From the NCBI GenBank assembly GCA_949294665.1, contig CASFID010000035.1, forward strand, positions 1 to 61,742: a stretch of 61,742 nt of DNA, written 5' to 3'. How positions within the stretch are numbered: the stretch's first letter is position 1; every line of letters begins with the position of its first letter. The stretch comes from an uncultured Eubacteriales bacterium (GTDB lineage: Bacteria; Bacillota; Clostridia; Lachnospirales; Lachnospiraceae). Below the pieces are notes generated by a model. The model made no database searches. It saw only the letters and a program-made list of their open reading frames with translations, and was not told where the DNA came from. Below are positions 8,064 through 16,778 of this stretch, one piece after another. The translations under genes and the position numbers were made by a program.

Positions 8064-9508
8064 ATGATACGGATACAATGAAAGACGGAACATTTGAAAA
8101 GAAAATAGATGCACGGCTGATTCTTTCGATCGTGGCAGCAGGAATCATGTCGTTTTCCGGCGTAGTGGTAGAGACAGCCATGAATGTTACGTTTCCGACG
8201 CTGATGGAAGAATTCGGTATCGGAACATCTACAGTACAGTGGATCACGACAGGGTATCTGCTTGTTCTTGCGTGTATCATCCCGGCATCGTCTTATCTCA
8301 AGAAACGTTTTCGAACGAAGACACTGTTTGTTGCGGCAATCTGTATGTTTATCGCAGGGACCGTCATGTCAGCGGTGACGCCGGTGTTCTCCCTTCTTCT
8401 TGCCGGACGGCTCATTCAGGGCGTTGGTACGGGCATAGCCCTGCCGCTTATGTTTAATATCGTTCTGGAGCAGGTGCCGGAAGAGCGTCTCGGCCTGATG
8501 ATGGGCATCGCGTCTATGATCACGGCGATCGCTCCCGCGGTGGGACCGTCGGTGGGCGGACTGATTGTCAGCAGTTTTGGATGGCGTATGATCTTTATCA
8601 CCCTTCTGCCGCTTCTGGCGCTCGCGTTTCTATTTGGTATTTTCTCGATCCGTCAGGTGGCGGAGACGAAAAAAGTTTCGTTTCGGGTAATGGATTATCT
8701 GTTCCTGGCGGTCGGATTCGCAAGCTTTATCTTTGCCACTAGCACCGCTTCTGAGGCGGGCTGGACGAGTCTGCCGGTCATCGTGATGTTTGTTGTAAGC
8801 ATTCTTGCCATTGTGAAATTCTACAGACGGAGCGTCCGGTCAGATGCGCCGCTCATCGATGTGAAAGTTTTCCGTTACAGGCCCTTTGCTTTCAGCGTGC
8901 TTGCGATACTGCTGATCCAGTTTATCTGTCTCGGACTGGGCTTCCTGATCCCGAACTATGCACAGATCGTATCCGGGCAGGGAGCGCTCCTTGCAGGCTG
9001 TCTGCTGCTCCCGGGATGTTTTGCCGGCGCAGTCCTTTCCCCTGTGAGCGGCCGCATCCTGGACCGCTTTGGCGCGAAGAGACCGATCCTGGCAGGCAAT
9101 CTGTTTATCATGATCGCATTATTCTGTTTCAGTATTTTCTCGCATAACCTGACGACCGGTCCGGTCTTCGTCTTCTACCTGTGTTTTGCTCTGGGACAGA
9201 GCTTTTCGGTAGGAAACAGTATGACGAACGGCCTGAGCCATCTTCCGCCTGAGAAGAATCCGGACGGAAATGCGGTCATCAATACTCTGCAGCAGCTTGC
9301 AGGAGCGGTAGGCACGTCGGTGGTGTCAACGATCGTTGCTTCCGCACAGGCGTCGTCGGCGGATATGGCGCAGGCCACCAGACAGGGGAGCAGTTATTCG
9401 TTCTATCTGCTCGCCGGCCTTTCCGTAATAACGATATGCTGTTCTGTGGGAGCATTTATATCGGATTCGCGGAAGAGCGGAGCATCGGACAAGGTACAGG
9501 TAATGTAA
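8060..9508 (+). CDS. MFS drug efflux transporter, DHA2 (EmrB/QacA) type
   Basis: The 482-residue integral membrane protein has about 14 hydrophobic segments, which is typical of the 14-helix DHA2 family of proton-drug antiporters. Motif C-like AVGPSVGGLIV lies in helix 5, with LIQGVGTGIALPL in helix 4. The charged N-terminal leader is followed by the first helix at about residue 18. The ATG at 8060 overlaps the MarR stop codon. Its co-transcription with a MarR repressor suggests induction by a toxic compound. The substrate cannot be read from sequence. Confidence 0.92.
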   Translation: MNDTDTMKDGTFEKKIDARLILSIVAAGIMSFSGVVVETAMNVTFPTLMEEFGIGTSTVQWITTGYLLVLACIIPASSYLKKRFRTKTLFVAAICMFIAGTVMSAVTPVFSLLLAGRLIQGVGTGIALPLMFNIVLEQVPEERLGLMMGIASMITAIAPAVGPSVGGLIVSSFGWRMIFITLLPLLALAFLFGIFSIRQVAETKKVSFRVMDYLFLAVGFASFIFATSTASEAGWTSLPVIVMFVVSILAIVKFYRRSVRSDAPLIDVKVFRYRPFAFSVLAILLIQFICLGLGFLIPNYAQIVSGQGALLAGCLLLPGCFAGAVLSPVSGRILDRFGAKRPILAGNLFIMIALFCFSIFSHNLTTGPVFVFYLCFALGQSFSVGNSMTNGLSHLPPEKNPDGNAVINTLQQLAGAVGTSVVSTIVASAQASSADMAQATRQGSSYSFYLLAGLSVITICCSVGAFISDSRKSGASDKVQVM

Positions 9509-9580
9509 CCGACATTCTCCGGGCTCTTATGAACACACGGAGATAGAAAAGAGGACAAAAAAATACAGAAAAGAAAGAGC

Positions 9581-9622
9581 CAGAAATATCCCGGAGCATA
9601 TCGCCGCACCGGGATATTTCTG
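9581..9622 (+). terminator. Long hairpin after the MFS gene, no T-tract
   Basis: Perfect 14-bp arms (9581-9594 and 9609-9622; core ATATCCCGG) enclose a 14-nt loop. The right arm is not followed by a T-run, so it may be a weak terminator or an mRNA 3' stabiliser. Confidence 0.5.
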
Positions 9623-9739
9623 CGTGAAAGGAAAGAGACCTAATAAAATATCTAAAGAAATTTGTGTATAAAGTATAAAATAATTGTGAAAAGAGCAATA
9701 TCTGCTTGACTAAATTGTGCATTAATACTAATATAACGA

Positions 9740-9755
9740 TTAGTTAATTAACTAA
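9740..9755. promoter_or_regulatory. Perfect 16-bp MarR operator TTAGTTAATTAACTAA
   Basis: The perfect palindrome TTAGTTAATTAACTAA lies 25 bp before the second MarR gene. It is close downstream of a TTGACT (9706) and a TATAAC (9732), which are spaced 20 bp, wider than ideal. The form matches known MarR-family sites rich in TTAGTTA half-sites. Confidence 0.75.
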
Positions 9756-9780
9756 ATTAAAGTTGGATGGAGAAAAGGAT

Positions 9781-10263
9781 ATGAACTGCAGATTAAAGGA
9801 TATCCCATCCCTGGGCGTGATGGGGATCGTACTTCACAAAGTCATGCAGAAAGCAAAGACATTGTACAAAGAATTTGATCTGAACAGAAGTCAGGCGAGC
9901 ATCCTGTTCACTCTGCATAACCGCGACGCTATGTCTCAAAAGGAACTGGCGTCCAGCCTGAATGTGACGCCGCCTTCTATCACATCGTCGATCCAGAAGA
10001 TGGAGAAGGACGGCTATCTTACAAGGCATCAGGATGAAGCGGACCAGAGAGTGATGCGCCTGACTCTCACGGAGAAAGGCAGGGAATGCGTTGCCGGAGC
10101 CGTGTCTGTGGCGTCCCAGATGGATGAACTGATGTTTCGCGGGATGAACACAGAGGAGAAGCTGCTTTTCCGCAGGCTTCTGATGCAGATCTATGAGAAT
10201 CTGGAACAAGAGGCTCTGCAGACGGAAAATATAGGTGACTCTTTGAAAATATCAAACGATTGA
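9781..10263 (+). CDS. MarR family transcriptional regulator (efflux module 2)
   Basis: This 160-residue winged-helix regulator has MSQKELASSLNVTPPSITSSI as recognition region and DQRVMRLTLTEKGREC as wing. The start at 9781 is preceded by GGAGAAAAGGAT; an in-frame ATG at 9763 is an alternative. The gene is 19 bp from the ABC exporter pair and shares its promoter. The perfect palindrome at 9740-9755 is its probable operator. Confidence 0.88.
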   Translation: MNCRLKDIPSLGVMGIVLHKVMQKAKTLYKEFDLNRSQASILFTLHNRDAMSQKELASSLNVTPPSITSSIQKMEKDGYLTRHQDEADQRVMRLTLTEKGRECVAGAVSVASQMDELMFRGMNTEEKLLFRRLLMQIYENLEQEALQTENIGDSLKISND

Positions 10264-10282
10264 CAGAAAGGATAGACAGAAT

Positions 10283-12523
10283 ATGAAGAATTTATGCAAA
10301 TATGCGGCGGAGCACTGGAGAGCCCTGCTGCTCATCATCATTGTCCTGTTCGTTCAGGCGTACTGTGATCTGTCGCTGCCGGCCTACACATCGGATATCG
10401 TCAATGTAGGCATTCAGCAAGGGGGAATCCAGGATCAGATCCCAGAGGCTGTTCCGGCAGAGGAGATGGAACGTCTGCTTCTTTTTGTATCGGACGAAGA
10501 CAGGGAGACCGTTCTCAACGCTTATGAAGAGGATGATAATACGTATGATACGGCAGCCTACGTCCTGAAAGACGACGTCACAGAGAGCGAGACAGAAGAT
10601 CTTGAGGATATCCTGGACTGTCCGATGATGTTGACGGCAGGATTCGAGTCGGGAAGCGACATGACAACGCAGATCGAAGAGCAGCTGAAGGCATCGCTGC
10701 CACAGCAGATGACGTCGGACGACATGGATATCTTTGATATCCTGCAGATGCTCCCTGCGGAACAGAGGAAATCCATGATCCAGGGAATGGAGGATCAGAT
10801 GTCTGGCATGCCGGATACGATTCTTGAACAGGCGGCGGTCAGCTATGTCGGCAGTGCATATAAAGCGCTCGGGATGGATATGGACGGCATACAGCTTACC
10901 TATCTTGTTACGACAGGCGGCAAAATGGCCGGCCTTGCCCTTCTGGGGATGGCTGCCAGCATCGTGGTCGGATTTCTGGCGTCCCGCGTGGGGGCTGCTA
11001 CAGGCAGGGATTTAAGAGGCAGAGTGTTTCATAAGGTCGTGGGATTTTCCAACAATGAGTTCGATCATTTCTCTACCGCGTCTCTGATCACGAGAAGCAC
11101 TAACGACATCCAGCAGATCCAGCTCATCATTGTCATGCTGCTGCGCATCGTTTTGTACGCGCCTATCCTCGCTATCGGCGGAGTCTTCCAGGTATTTCAG
11201 ACGAATGTGTCCATGTCCTGGATCATTGCTCTGGCAGTTGTATTGATCGCTCTTGTTATCCTTGTACTTTTCCTGGTGGCGATGCCGAAGTTCCGGATCC
11301 TGCAGACTCTGGTCGACAAGGTAAATCTGGTCATGAGGGAGATTCTTACCGGGCTTTCGGTTATCCGCGCATTTAGTACGCAGAAGTATGAAGAGGAACG
11401 TTTTGACGGAGCAAACAGGGCGCTCACCCGGACGAATCTGTTTGTAAACCGCGCCATGACGTTTATGATGCCCGTCATGATGCTTGTCATGAACGGAATA
11501 TCTGTCCTTATCATGTGGACGGGAGCGCATGGAATCGATGACGGTCAGATGCAGGTCGGGGATATGATGGCTTTCATCCAGTATACGATACAGATCATCA
11601 TGGGATTTCTGCTGCTGTGCATGCTTTCCATCATGCTGCCGAGGGCGGCGGTGGCGGCCGACCGTGTGCAGGAAGTGCTCGACAGTAAGACCGTGATCCT
11701 CGATCCGACAGAACCGGAAAAATTCAGCTCCGATAAGAAGGGCGTACTCTGTTTCGACCATGTTTCTTTCCGATATCCGGGAGCGGATGAAAACGTACTC
11801 CACGATATTACATTCACGGCGAAGCCTGGCGAGACGACGGCGATCATCGGAAGTACCGGAAGTGGGAAATCCACACTGGTCAATCTGATCCCGCGTTTCT
11901 ATGATGTGACGGAAGGAAGCATCACCCTGGACGGCGCAGATATCCGTCAGGTATCCCAGCATGAACTCAGAGAAAAACTCGGGTACGTCCCGCAGAAAGG
12001 CGTCCTGTTCTCAGGAGATATCGCTTCTAATATCATGTTCGGCAATCCGGACGGGGGACAGTCGGAGATGGTCGAGGCCGCAGAGATCGCACAGGCGGCG
12101 GAGTTCATCGATCAGAAACCGCAGGGCTATGAAAGTCCGATCTCTCAGGGCGGCTCCAACGTATCCGGAGGACAGAAACAGCGGCTTTCTATTGCAAGAG
12201 CAATCGCAAAGCATCCGGAAGTGTATATTTTTGATGACAGCTTCTCGGCGCTGGACTTTAAGACGGACGTGACGCTTAGAAAAGCATTGAAAGCGAAGAC
12301 GAAAGAAAGTACTGTCCTGATCGTAGCGCAGCGTATCAGTACGATCCTGACCGCGGAACAGATCATCGTTCTCGACGACGGAAAGATTGCGGGGATCGGG
12401 ACGCATGGCGAATTGATGAAAAACTGTGAAGTCTATCAGCAGATCGCGGCTTCCCAGCTTTCTGAAACAGAACTTAAACGGGGAAATGCGGCGGATAGAA
12501 AGGAGGCGTCTGTCAATGCCTAG
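10283..12523 (+). CDS. Heterodimeric ABC exporter, subunit with degenerate ATP site
   Basis: The 746-residue half-transporter has six predicted membrane helices, with about 160 hydrophilic, acidic residues (roughly 38-200) inserted between helices 1 and 2 on the outside. A C-terminal ATPase domain follows, with Walker A GSTGSGKST near residue 523 and signature VSGGQ. Walker B ends in FDDS, so the usual catalytic Glu is Asp. The switch His is replaced by Gln in VAQRIST. This is the degenerate half of a BmrCD/LmrCD-like heterodimer. The next gene overlaps by 8 bp and supplies the partner. Confidence 0.93.
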   Translation: MKNLCKYAAEHWRALLLIIIVLFVQAYCDLSLPAYTSDIVNVGIQQGGIQDQIPEAVPAEEMERLLLFVSDEDRETVLNAYEEDDNTYDTAAYVLKDDVTESETEDLEDILDCPMMLTAGFESGSDMTTQIEEQLKASLPQQMTSDDMDIFDILQMLPAEQRKSMIQGMEDQMSGMPDTILEQAAVSYVGSAYKALGMDMDGIQLTYLVTTGGKMAGLALLGMAASIVVGFLASRVGAATGRDLRGRVFHKVVGFSNNEFDHFSTASLITRSTNDIQQIQLIIVMLLRIVLYAPILAIGGVFQVFQTNVSMSWIIALAVVLIALVILVLFLVAMPKFRILQTLVDKVNLVMREILTGLSVIRAFSTQKYEEERFDGANRALTRTNLFVNRAMTFMMPVMMLVMNGISVLIMWTGAHGIDDGQMQVGDMMAFIQYTIQIIMGFLLLCMLSIMLPRAAVAADRVQEVLDSKTVILDPTEPEKFSSDKKGVLCFDHVSFRYPGADENVLHDITFTAKPGETTAIIGSTGSGKSTLVNLIPRFYDVTEGSITLDGADIRQVSQHELREKLGYVPQKGVLFSGDIASNIMFGNPDGGQSEMVEAAEIAQAAEFIDQKPQGYESPISQGGSNVSGGQKQRLSIARAIAKHPEVYIFDDSFSALDFKTDVTLRKALKAKTKESTVLIVAQRISTILTAEQIIVLDDGKIAGIGTHGELMKNCEVYQQIAASQLSETELKRGNAADRKEASVNA

Positions 12524-14336
12524 AGGAATGCACGGCAATGCAGCCGGTGAACGAGCAAAAGACTTTAAAGGAACGATAAAGAAACTGATAAAATATATGA
12601 GCGCTTTCAAAGTGCATATGATATTCGTCGCAGTATTTGCGATCGGCGGAACGATCTTCAACATTGCAGGCCCGAAGATTCTCGGGAAAGCTACGACAGA
12701 GATCTTTAACGGGCTGGTGAGCAAGGTGTCCGGCGGCAGCGGCATGGATTTCGGCAGGATCGGTCAGATCCTTCTGCTTACACTCGGACTGTATGTCGTC
12801 AGCGCGCTCTGCACATTTATCCAGGGGATTATTATGACCGGAGTGTCACAGAAGACGACGTATCGTCTGAGAAAAGAGATATCTGAGAAGATCAATCGTA
12901 TGCCGATGAATTACTTTGATACAAAACCCGTGGGAGAAGTACTTTCCCGTGTGACCAATGACGTAGATACGCTCGGGCAGAGCCTTAACCAGAGCGCGAC
13001 GCAGATGATCACCTCGGTGACAACGATCATCGGTGTGCTGGTTATGATGCTGTCTATCAGTCCGCTGATGACGCTTGTAGCGATACTGATCCTTCCTGTA
13101 TCGGTCTTGCTGATCTCGTTTGTCATGAAACATTCACAGAAATATTTCCGTGGGCAGCAGGAGTATCTTGGAAATGTGAATGGCCAGGTAGAGGAGATCT
13201 ACAGCGGCCACAATATCATCAAGGCATTCAACAAAGAAGACGATGTTATCAGCGTATTCAATGAGACAAACGGAAAGCTCTATGACTCTGCATGGAAATC
13301 TCAGTTTTTTTCGGGGATGATGATGCCCGTTATGCAGTTTATCGGAAACCTTGGCTACGTAGGAGTTGCGATCCTCGGCGGATTCCTTGCGATCCGGAAT
13401 GTGATCGAGGTCGGGGATATCCAGTCCTTTATCCAGTATGTAAGGAACTTCACCCAGCCGATCCAGCAGGTGGCGCAGGTGTCGAATATGCTCCAGCTTA
13501 CTGCTGCGGCTTCGGAGAGGGTATTTGATTTCCTGGACGAGGAGGAGGAAGACCAGACAGTGCCTGAACCGGTATCTGCGGAAGGACTGCAGGGAAATGT
13601 GGAATTTGACCATGTACGCTTTGGCTACAGTCCGGATAAAATCATCATCAACGATTTCACTGCCAGCGTGAAAGAAGGACAGAAAGTCGCTATCGTCGGA
13701 CCGACGGGAGCCGGTAAGACGACGATGATCAAGCTGCTTATGCGTTTCTACGATGTGAGCGGAGGGGCCATCCGGATCGACGGGCACGATGTAAGAGACT
13801 TTAATCGGAATGAACTAAGATCGATGTTCGGTATGGTGCTCCAGGATACGTGGCTCTTCCACGGCTCCATTATGGAAAATATCCGGTATGGAAGACTGGA
13901 TGCAACGGATGAGGAAGTGGTACAGGCGGCCAAAGCCGCCCATGTACACCGCTTTGTACAGACGCTTCCGGGCGGCTACAATATGGAGCTTAACGAAGAG
14001 GCCAGCAATGTCTCTCAGGGGCAGAAACAGCTCCTTACGATCGCCCGCGCCATCCTGGCGGATCCTAAGATCCTCATTTTGGACGAGGCGACCAGTTCCG
14101 TAGACACAAGGACAGAAGTGCTCATCCAGAAAGCGATGGATAACCTGATGAAAGGACGCACCAGTTTCATCATTGCCCACAGGTTATCTACTATCCGTGA
14201 TGCAGATATGATCCTCGTTATGAAAGACGGCGATATCGTTGAACATGGGACACACACCGAACTCCTCTCCCAAAACGGCTTCTACGCCGACCTGTATAAC
14301 AGTCAATTTGAACCAACAGATCAGACCTGCGCCTGA
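12516..14336 (+). CDS. Heterodimeric ABC exporter, second subunit
   Basis: The 606-residue half-transporter has six membrane helices followed by an ATPase domain. Walker A is GPTGAGKTT near residue 395, Walker B is ILILDEATS with the catalytic Glu, and the switch His is intact in IIAHRLST. Its signature motif is changed to VSQGQ, which faces the degenerate Walker site of the partner. Together they give one canonical and one non-canonical ATP site. The start at 12516 lies within the last codons of the preceding gene, behind GAAAGGAGG. A strong terminator follows at 14343. Export of a drug or peptide is inferred. Confidence 0.93.
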   Translation: MPRGMHGNAAGERAKDFKGTIKKLIKYMSAFKVHMIFVAVFAIGGTIFNIAGPKILGKATTEIFNGLVSKVSGGSGMDFGRIGQILLLTLGLYVVSALCTFIQGIIMTGVSQKTTYRLRKEISEKINRMPMNYFDTKPVGEVLSRVTNDVDTLGQSLNQSATQMITSVTTIIGVLVMMLSISPLMTLVAILILPVSVLLISFVMKHSQKYFRGQQEYLGNVNGQVEEIYSGHNIIKAFNKEDDVISVFNETNGKLYDSAWKSQFFSGMMMPVMQFIGNLGYVGVAILGGFLAIRNVIEVGDIQSFIQYVRNFTQPIQQVAQVSNMLQLTAAASERVFDFLDEEEEDQTVPEPVSAEGLQGNVEFDHVRFGYSPDKIIINDFTASVKEGQKVAIVGPTGAGKTTMIKLLMRFYDVSGGAIRIDGHDVRDFNRNELRSMFGMVLQDTWLFHGSIMENIRYGRLDATDEEVVQAAKAAHVHRFVQTLPGGYNMELNEEASNVSQGQKQLLTIARAILADPKILILDEATSSVDTRTEVLIQKAMDNLMKGRTSFIIAHRLSTIRDADMILVMKDGDIVEHGTHTELLSQNGFYADLYNSQFEPTDQTCA

Positions 14337-14342
14337 CGGAAA

Positions 14343-14388
14343 GGGTGCGGCCTTGTGAGCGCAGCTTACAGAGGGCCGCACCCTTTTT
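14343..14388 (+). terminator. Intrinsic terminator after the ABC exporter operon
   Basis: Ten-base-pair stem GGGTGCGGCC / GGCCGCACCC (14343-14352, 14374-14383) followed by TTTTT. Confidence 0.9.
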
Positions 14389-14754
14389 GTCAGGCATAGG
14401 GCGGACGCCCTACAGCGAGATGAAGCACGGAGTGCGAAATGAGCTGGGGCTGATCGTCCGGAAAGAAAGCTCAGCAGGAGGAGGCATAGGGGGACGAGCT
14501 GGGGCTGAAAAATTGAGGATAGCATCTGAACGGAAAGTATGTTAGAATACATGCAAAGCATTATATTTCTGACATATGTCTGAGGTCCGTATCTGAGTCA
14601 TTTCTGAAAAGATCAATATAATGCCGGAACTGCTCTCCATGGCAGCCCGGTGAAAAGAAATCTCAATGCTTTTGTTCCCATTCATATAGCAGTGAGATTT
14701 AACGATACAGGGCTGGACGTAAGATCTCCTGCACATATTTTAAGGAGGTTTTAT
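14389..14754. other. Gene-free stretch with short duplicated segments
   Basis: I find no convincing gene in these 366 bases. GAGCTGGGGCTGA occurs at 14441-14453 and again at 14496-14508, each preceded by a related GGCATAGGG block, so the segment looks like a degenerate local duplication. A further pair AAATCTCA (14658-14665) and TGAGATTT (14693-14700) could form a hairpin in the leader of the nuclease gene at 14755. Confidence 0.5.
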
Positions 14755-15645
14755 ATGACATATTGCACAAAACAAAAAGAAACGCCCGCCGGTCGGAATT
14801 TTAAATCCAGGATCTTTGAGATGCTTTACAGCGATCGCAGGGAACTGCTTGATCTGTACAATGCAGTAAATGGGACGGCCTATACAGATCCGGAACTTTT
14901 AGAGATTAATACGTTAGAAAATGCCGTATATATGGCGATGCACAACGATGTCTCATTTGTGATCGACATGCGGCTGTCCCTGTATGAACATCAGTCGACA
15001 TATAGCCCAAATCTGCCGTTGAGATATCTGTTTTACGTCTCGGATTTATATTCTCTGATGACGAAGGAGATGAATCTCTACGGAACGAAAAAAGTTCGGA
15101 TTCCAGCGCCGAGATTTGTTATCTTTTATAATGGGCAGGCAATACAGCCGGAGCAACAGGTGTTAAAATTATCAGAGTTATATTCAGTACAGGAGGACGA
15201 CTGCGCTCTGGAACTGGAAGCCATAATGCTGAATATTAATAAGGGCTGTAATCAGAGACTGATGGAATCATGTAAATCGTTGAGAGAATATGCAGAGTAT
15301 ACAGCGCGTGTCAGAAAATATGCCGGGACAATGGAACTGGATGATGCCGTAGAGAGAGCGATCAACGAATGTATCCGGGAGGGAATCCTCTCCGAATTTC
15401 TCAGAAAGAACAGAGCGGAGGCGAAGAAAGTGAGTATCTACGAATATGACGCTGAAAAACATATACGTATGGAAAGAGATGAGGCGAGAGAAGAGGGGAG
15501 AGAAGAGGGGAGAGAGCAGATGCTTACAGAACAGATAAAAAAGAAACTGGCAAAGGGAAAAAGCCTTCGCCAGATTGCGGAAGAACTGGAAGAAGAGGAA
15601 GAACATGTGGGCAGACTGCTGGAGAAGATAAACCATATGTCTTAA
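14755..15645 (+). CDS. Rpn-type PD-(D/E)XK nuclease family protein
   Basis: The 296-residue protein resembles the Rpn/PDDEXK transposase-like nucleases found in many copies in Lachnospiraceae. The N-terminal core has NDVSFVID followed by LSLYEHQST, the Asp and E-x-Q positions of the nuclease fold, and NLPLRYLFY. The C-terminus is a charged helix with [10 protein letters not shown] and a helical tail, characteristic of these proteins. Rpn proteins promote RecA-independent recombination in E. coli. The start at 14755 follows a perfect AAGGAGG. No terminal inverted repeats are seen, so it is not evidence of an insertion sequence by itself. Confidence 0.85.
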   Translation: MTYCTKQKETPAGRNFKSRIFEMLYSDRRELLDLYNAVNGTAYTDPELLEINTLENAVYMAMHNDVSFVIDMRLSLYEHQSTYSPNLPLRYLFYVSDLYSLMTKEMNLYGTKKVRIPAPRFVIFYNGQAIQPEQQVLKLSELYSVQEDDCALELEAIMLNINKGCNQRLMESCKSLREYAEYTARVRKYAGTMELDDAVERAINECIREGILSEFLRKNRAEAKKVSIYEYDAEKHIRMERDEAREEGREEGREQMLTEQIKKKLAKGKSLRQIAEELEEEEEHVGRLLEKINHMS

Positions 15646-15667
15646 ATCGCCAGAAAGGATAAATGTC

Positions 15668-16210
15668 ATGGGATTCACACATTTTGATGAAAACGGCAAG
15701 GCAGTGATGGTTGATGTGACTGAAAAAAAGGAGACGGTAAGAGAGGCGTCGGCAACGGGCAGGATCCTTGTAAACCGTGAAGTATTCCAGGCGATAAAAG
15801 CGGGGACGGTCGGCAAGGGGGATGTACTCGGCGTGGCGGCGACAGCCGGGATCATGGGCGCGAAACGGACGTCGGATCTGATTCCTATGTGTCACATCCT
15901 TCCGATCACGAACTGTAAGATCAGCTTTGATATGGATGTCGATGAATGTGCCGTCTATTGCACATGTACTGTAAAAGTGACGGGGAAGACCGGTGTGGAG
16001 ATGGAGGCGCTGACCGGAGTAAGCGTAGCGCTTCTGACGATTTATGATATGTGCAAGGCCATGGACAAGACAATGGAGATCGGGGAGATCTATCTCGTGA
16101 AGAAGACAGGCGGCAAGAGCGGAGAGGTATACAACAGGCTTCACGGCCGCAGTGCAGGCTCCGATGCGTCATGCGCCGACAATACAAAGAAAGAACTGGA
16201 TATACTGTGA
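15668..16210 (+). CDS. moaC: Cyclic pyranopterin monophosphate synthase
   Basis: MoaC, with MoaA, makes cyclic pyranopterin monophosphate from GTP, the first stage of molybdenum cofactor synthesis. The 180-residue sequence carries the conserved [29 protein letters not shown] and [19 protein letters not shown] blocks, and KSGEVYN near the end of the conserved domain. About 20 extra polar residues follow at the C-terminus. Gene order moaC-moaB-moaA-MOSC supports the assignment. No moaD, moaE or moeA is in the window. Confidence 0.96.
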   Translation: MGFTHFDENGKAVMVDVTEKKETVREASATGRILVNREVFQAIKAGTVGKGDVLGVAATAGIMGAKRTSDLIPMCHILPITNCKISFDMDVDECAVYCTCTVKVTGKTGVEMEALTGVSVALLTIYDMCKAMDKTMEIGEIYLVKKTGGKSGEVYNRLHGRSAGSDASCADNTKKELDIL

Positions 16211-16215
16211 GAAAG

Positions 16216-16239
16216 CGGACTGATGACGAGTCCGTTTTC
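16216..16239 (+). terminator. Weak hairpin between moaC and moaB
   Basis: CGGACT (16216-16221) pairs with AGTCCG (16229-16234), followed by TTTTCT. It could attenuate or partly terminate transcription inside the operon. Confidence 0.4.
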
Positions 16240-16277
16240 TATCGGTAAGGATGTATGAAAGAAACGGAGCTGAGAAG

Positions 16278-16778
16278 ATGGAAGAATACAGATGGAAAGC
16301 AGCGGTCGTGACTTTGAGCGACAAGGGCTTTGACGGTGAGCGGGAAGACAGAAGCGGCCCTCTCATCTGCAGGATGCTCATCGATGCGGGATATGATATA
16401 CAGAAAACAGTGCTGCTTCCGGATGAAAGAAAAGAAATAGAAAAGTGTCTTTGTAAATTATGCGATGATGATAGAATGGATATAGTTTTCACAACCGGAG
16501 GTACAGGTTTTGCGCTGAGAGACTGCACGCCTGAGGCGACGATGGCTGTGGCAGAGCGGAACGTACCGGGGATTGCAGAGGCCATGCGGCTTTCAGCTCT
16601 AAAAATAACGCCGCGTGCGATGCTCAGCCGGGGCGTCTCGATCATACGCGGCCGCACATTGATCATTAATCTTCCGGGCAGCCCGAAAGCGGCCGGGGAG
16701 AATCTGGAGGCAGTGCTTCCGGCTCTGGATCACGGACTGGAGATCCTGACTGGACGCGGAGGGGAGTGCGGACAATGA
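16278..16778 (+). CDS. moaB: MoaB/Mog-type molybdopterin-binding protein
   Basis: The 166-residue protein belongs to the MogA/MoaB family, which adenylylates molybdopterin. Motifs include VVTLSDKGFDGEREDRSGP, the TTGGTGFALRDCTPEAT substrate loop and NLPGSPKAA. The start at 16278 is preferred because GGAG lies eight bases upstream; an in-frame ATG at 16251 lacks comparable spacing. Its stop overlaps the moaA start (ATGA), so translation is coupled. Confidence 0.93.
   Translation: MEEYRWKAAVVTLSDKGFDGEREDRSGPLICRMLIDAGYDIQKTVLLPDERKEIEKCLCKLCDDDRMDIVFTTGGTGFALRDCTPEATMAVAERNVPGIAEAMRLSALKITPRAMLSRGVSIIRGRTLIINLPGSPKAAGENLEAVLPALDHGLEILTGRGGECGQ

Noticed and set aside
11012-11962. Long minus-strand open frame of 316 codons opposite the ABC exporter
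   Set aside because: The plus strand encodes an unmistakable ABC half-transporter here; the antisense frame is rich in His, Arg and Asp as expected from reversed codons and has no RBS.
14755-15645. Rpn-type nuclease as an insertion sequence transposase
   Set aside because: No terminal inverted repeats or target duplication seen; these nuclease genes are often free-standing.
14540-15667. Molybdenum cofactor riboswitch upstream of moaC
   Set aside because: Only 22 bp separate moaC from the nuclease gene, and I could not find the characteristic conserved elements in the region before it.
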